From Sinohyriopsis cumingii (taxonomy: Eukaryota; Mollusca; Bivalvia; Unionida; Unionidae): a stretch of 64,000 nt of DNA. The stretch spans positions 55,883,360 to 55,947,359 of the forward strand of contig CM068842.1 in the NCBI GenBank assembly GCA_028554795.2, given 5' to 3'. The notes beneath the pieces are model-generated. The model was not told the origin of the DNA, ran no database searches, and saw only the letters and a list, made by a program, of their open reading frames with translations. Below, piece by piece: positions 62,468 through 64,000 of this stretch. The first letter of the stretch is position 1. Every line of letters starts with the position of its first letter. The position numbers and the translations under genes were made by a program.

Positions 62468-64000
62468 CTGCAGTAAAAAAAAGTTTTGATGAAATCCAGT
62501 TGAAGATAAATTTGGATAAGCATGCATTTTAACTAAGGGATTCTTAGGATACATGTAAAACAGTTAATTTCTGACATGTGAATGCAATTGTTTGATACGG
62601 TGGGTGGGGAAAAATATAACAAGCCTCCAAATCAATTCCATACATACCATAAATGAAATACAGTGTGACCCCGCTATAACAGGGTAGTTGAGAGCCATAA
62701 AAGCTGACCGTGTTATAGACCAAACCATATTAAAAGCAAACAGGTCAGTTAGATGAAGAACATGATGCATGTACTCCCAAAAATTTGCGGGGGGGGGGCA
62801 ATAAATGCGGGCGGTAAAATACGTGCTTCAGTGGCACAGTTACCATCTTAAATTGATGCATATTAAATGAGAAATACACCTGCAGTGAAAACAGAGAAGA
62901 CATATATAATATTTTACTTTATTTGGAGAACCACAAATTGGTACATATATGTGAATATCGTTTATATATACATGTCTAATATATAGCATGAATAGAGTAT
63001 CAAAACCATGTACTCACCCGTGAATCTCATCATATACACTGAACCCACAAGTGATTCCATTGAAAATATGCACACACAGATTTAAAATATTCAATAATTT
63101 TGTCACAGATCATTTTGGTCTGATTTCAGTGGAAAAACATAGCACAATCATGTAACAAATGATGAAGCACATTTACTTTTCAGGATGTCCCAAGTTGGTA
63201 AAAGTTAGTTTGCGTTTTAAGCCCCCGTTGGTACATTCATAAGAATACATTTGGTCCCTGCAAAAAGGAAACTTTCAAAGCACAGTTACTGTGTTCTAAT
63301 CACATTGGAAAATGCAAAAATCCATCAGATTCCATTACTTTTATTTAAGTCTGGTACTGATGTCCTTTGAAGAAAAGTTCTTTGCTTTTATTGAAGATTG
63401 TAGTAGGCTTTCTTTGATGAAGGGTACATGCATTATTGAAGTCGCCGGTAAAGGACAGCTTTGGAGAACCAAACAAATGCCCATTTCATATTGTGGTGGT
63501 AACATTAAATAATTGTATTCCATGATTGAGACTGAATTTTGTTTCAGTTGCCGAGGATGTTTTCATAACAATCGGTGCTTCAAAGGTAATCTTTTTCATT
63601 TGAAAATTCTGCAAACTATTTTATCTGGGTACATTTTTTAAAAGAAATTGGCTGTCATTTGGTCTATTTAAGTTACTGTTCCTTCCTGCCTATTGAATAA
63701 ACCAATGAATAAGATTGTTTTGTTTGTTTTTTGTTACATTTGTGGTTGCAGCGAGATGCTGTCTTCCACGCATGCATCAAAAATTTAACAATGGGGTGTT
63801 CCGTAGGACTTAATTCTGACTGAAAAGAAGAGGAATTTTACTTATCATCCACATACAAATGTCGGTCTCTGTAAATATATTAATTACTAGAGAGCTGCCA
63901 AAAAATTTGATGAAAGATAGATTGCGAGATAATGCCTCATCCAGTTGATCTCCGCTACCAGAAATGTCAACAACCAAAAAGTGGATATCTCACAACATAC
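62468..64000 (-). other. CLIP intron upstream of exon A (continues past window)
   Basis: Almost wholly occupied by the second pogo-like element from 62661 on. No N-terminal CLIP exon is visible here. Confidence 0.7.
62661..64000 (-). mobile_element. pogo/Tigger-like element, copy 2 (continues past window)
   Basis: Begins with TIR CAGTGTGACCCCGCTATAAC after TA (62659-62660). Its reverse complement matches copy 1 from the right TIR back to about 35015, most bases identical with small indels. The visible part is 1340 bases; the other TIR should lie about 0.6 kb past 64000. The plus strand keeps the short frame 63312-63512 (FEEKFFAFIEDC, CIIEVAGKGQLWR, PISYCGGNIK). Confidence 0.85.

Overview
This window is nuclear DNA from an animal, most likely a mollusc or other lophotrochozoan. 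It is AT-rich, has no dense ORFs, and holds one intron-rich conserved animal gene. The spaces between exons are packed with tRNA-derived SINEs, short DNA transposons, minisatellites and degenerate tandem-array elements of a kind typical of bivalve and gastropod genomes. The species assignment is inference from repeat style. The gene assignment is firm.

The only protein-coding gene I can support is the middle part of a CLIP-170/CLIP1-type (CAP-Gly domain containing linker) microtubule plus-end tracking protein, on the minus strand. Eleven exons (62467 down to 2031) give about 1,698 coding bases (566 codons) with matching phases at every junction. In order they encode: a Pro-rich lead-in and CAP-Gly domain 1, a TP-repeat Ser/Pro linker, CAP-Gly domain 2, a Ser-rich basic tail, and the start of the long coiled coil. 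The first coding exon(s) lie beyond position 64000. The rest of the coiled coil and the expected C-terminal zinc knuckles lie before position 1. So over 60 kb of DNA carries under 2 kb of exon.

Layout: 1-2030 intron with a 135-bp-period array; 2031-3598 two coiled-coil exons and a long (TA)n; 3599-8068 intron with a 62-bp tandem array and a SINE; 8069-11584 two exons around a ~36-bp minisatellite; 11585-21524 a large repeat-filled intron; 21525-27351 three exons, with a TTAA-flanked piggyBac-like MITE sitting inside a 42-bp minisatellite; 27352-36740 intron with three more SINEs and a 2-kb pogo/Tigger-like element; 36741-36800 a small exon; 36801-55211 an 18-kb intron with MITEs and arrays; 55212-57453 the second CAP-Gly and Ser-rich exons; 57454-61946 intron; 61947-62467 the first CAP-Gly exon; 62661-64000 a second copy of the pogo-like element, in opposite orientation.

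I see no operon, tRNA or rRNA gene, CRISPR array or new multi-gene system. The most notable observations are: the piggyBac-like insertion whose empty site can be read from neighbouring minisatellite units; the pair of inverted pogo-like copies sharing a conserved short reading frame; a leader-plus-monomer repeat family carrying a YY1/PHO-like CAAGATGGC core; another family carrying an exact DR1 nuclear-receptor motif; an atypical GTTTTT splice donor and an optional donor and micro-exon in the CLIP gene.
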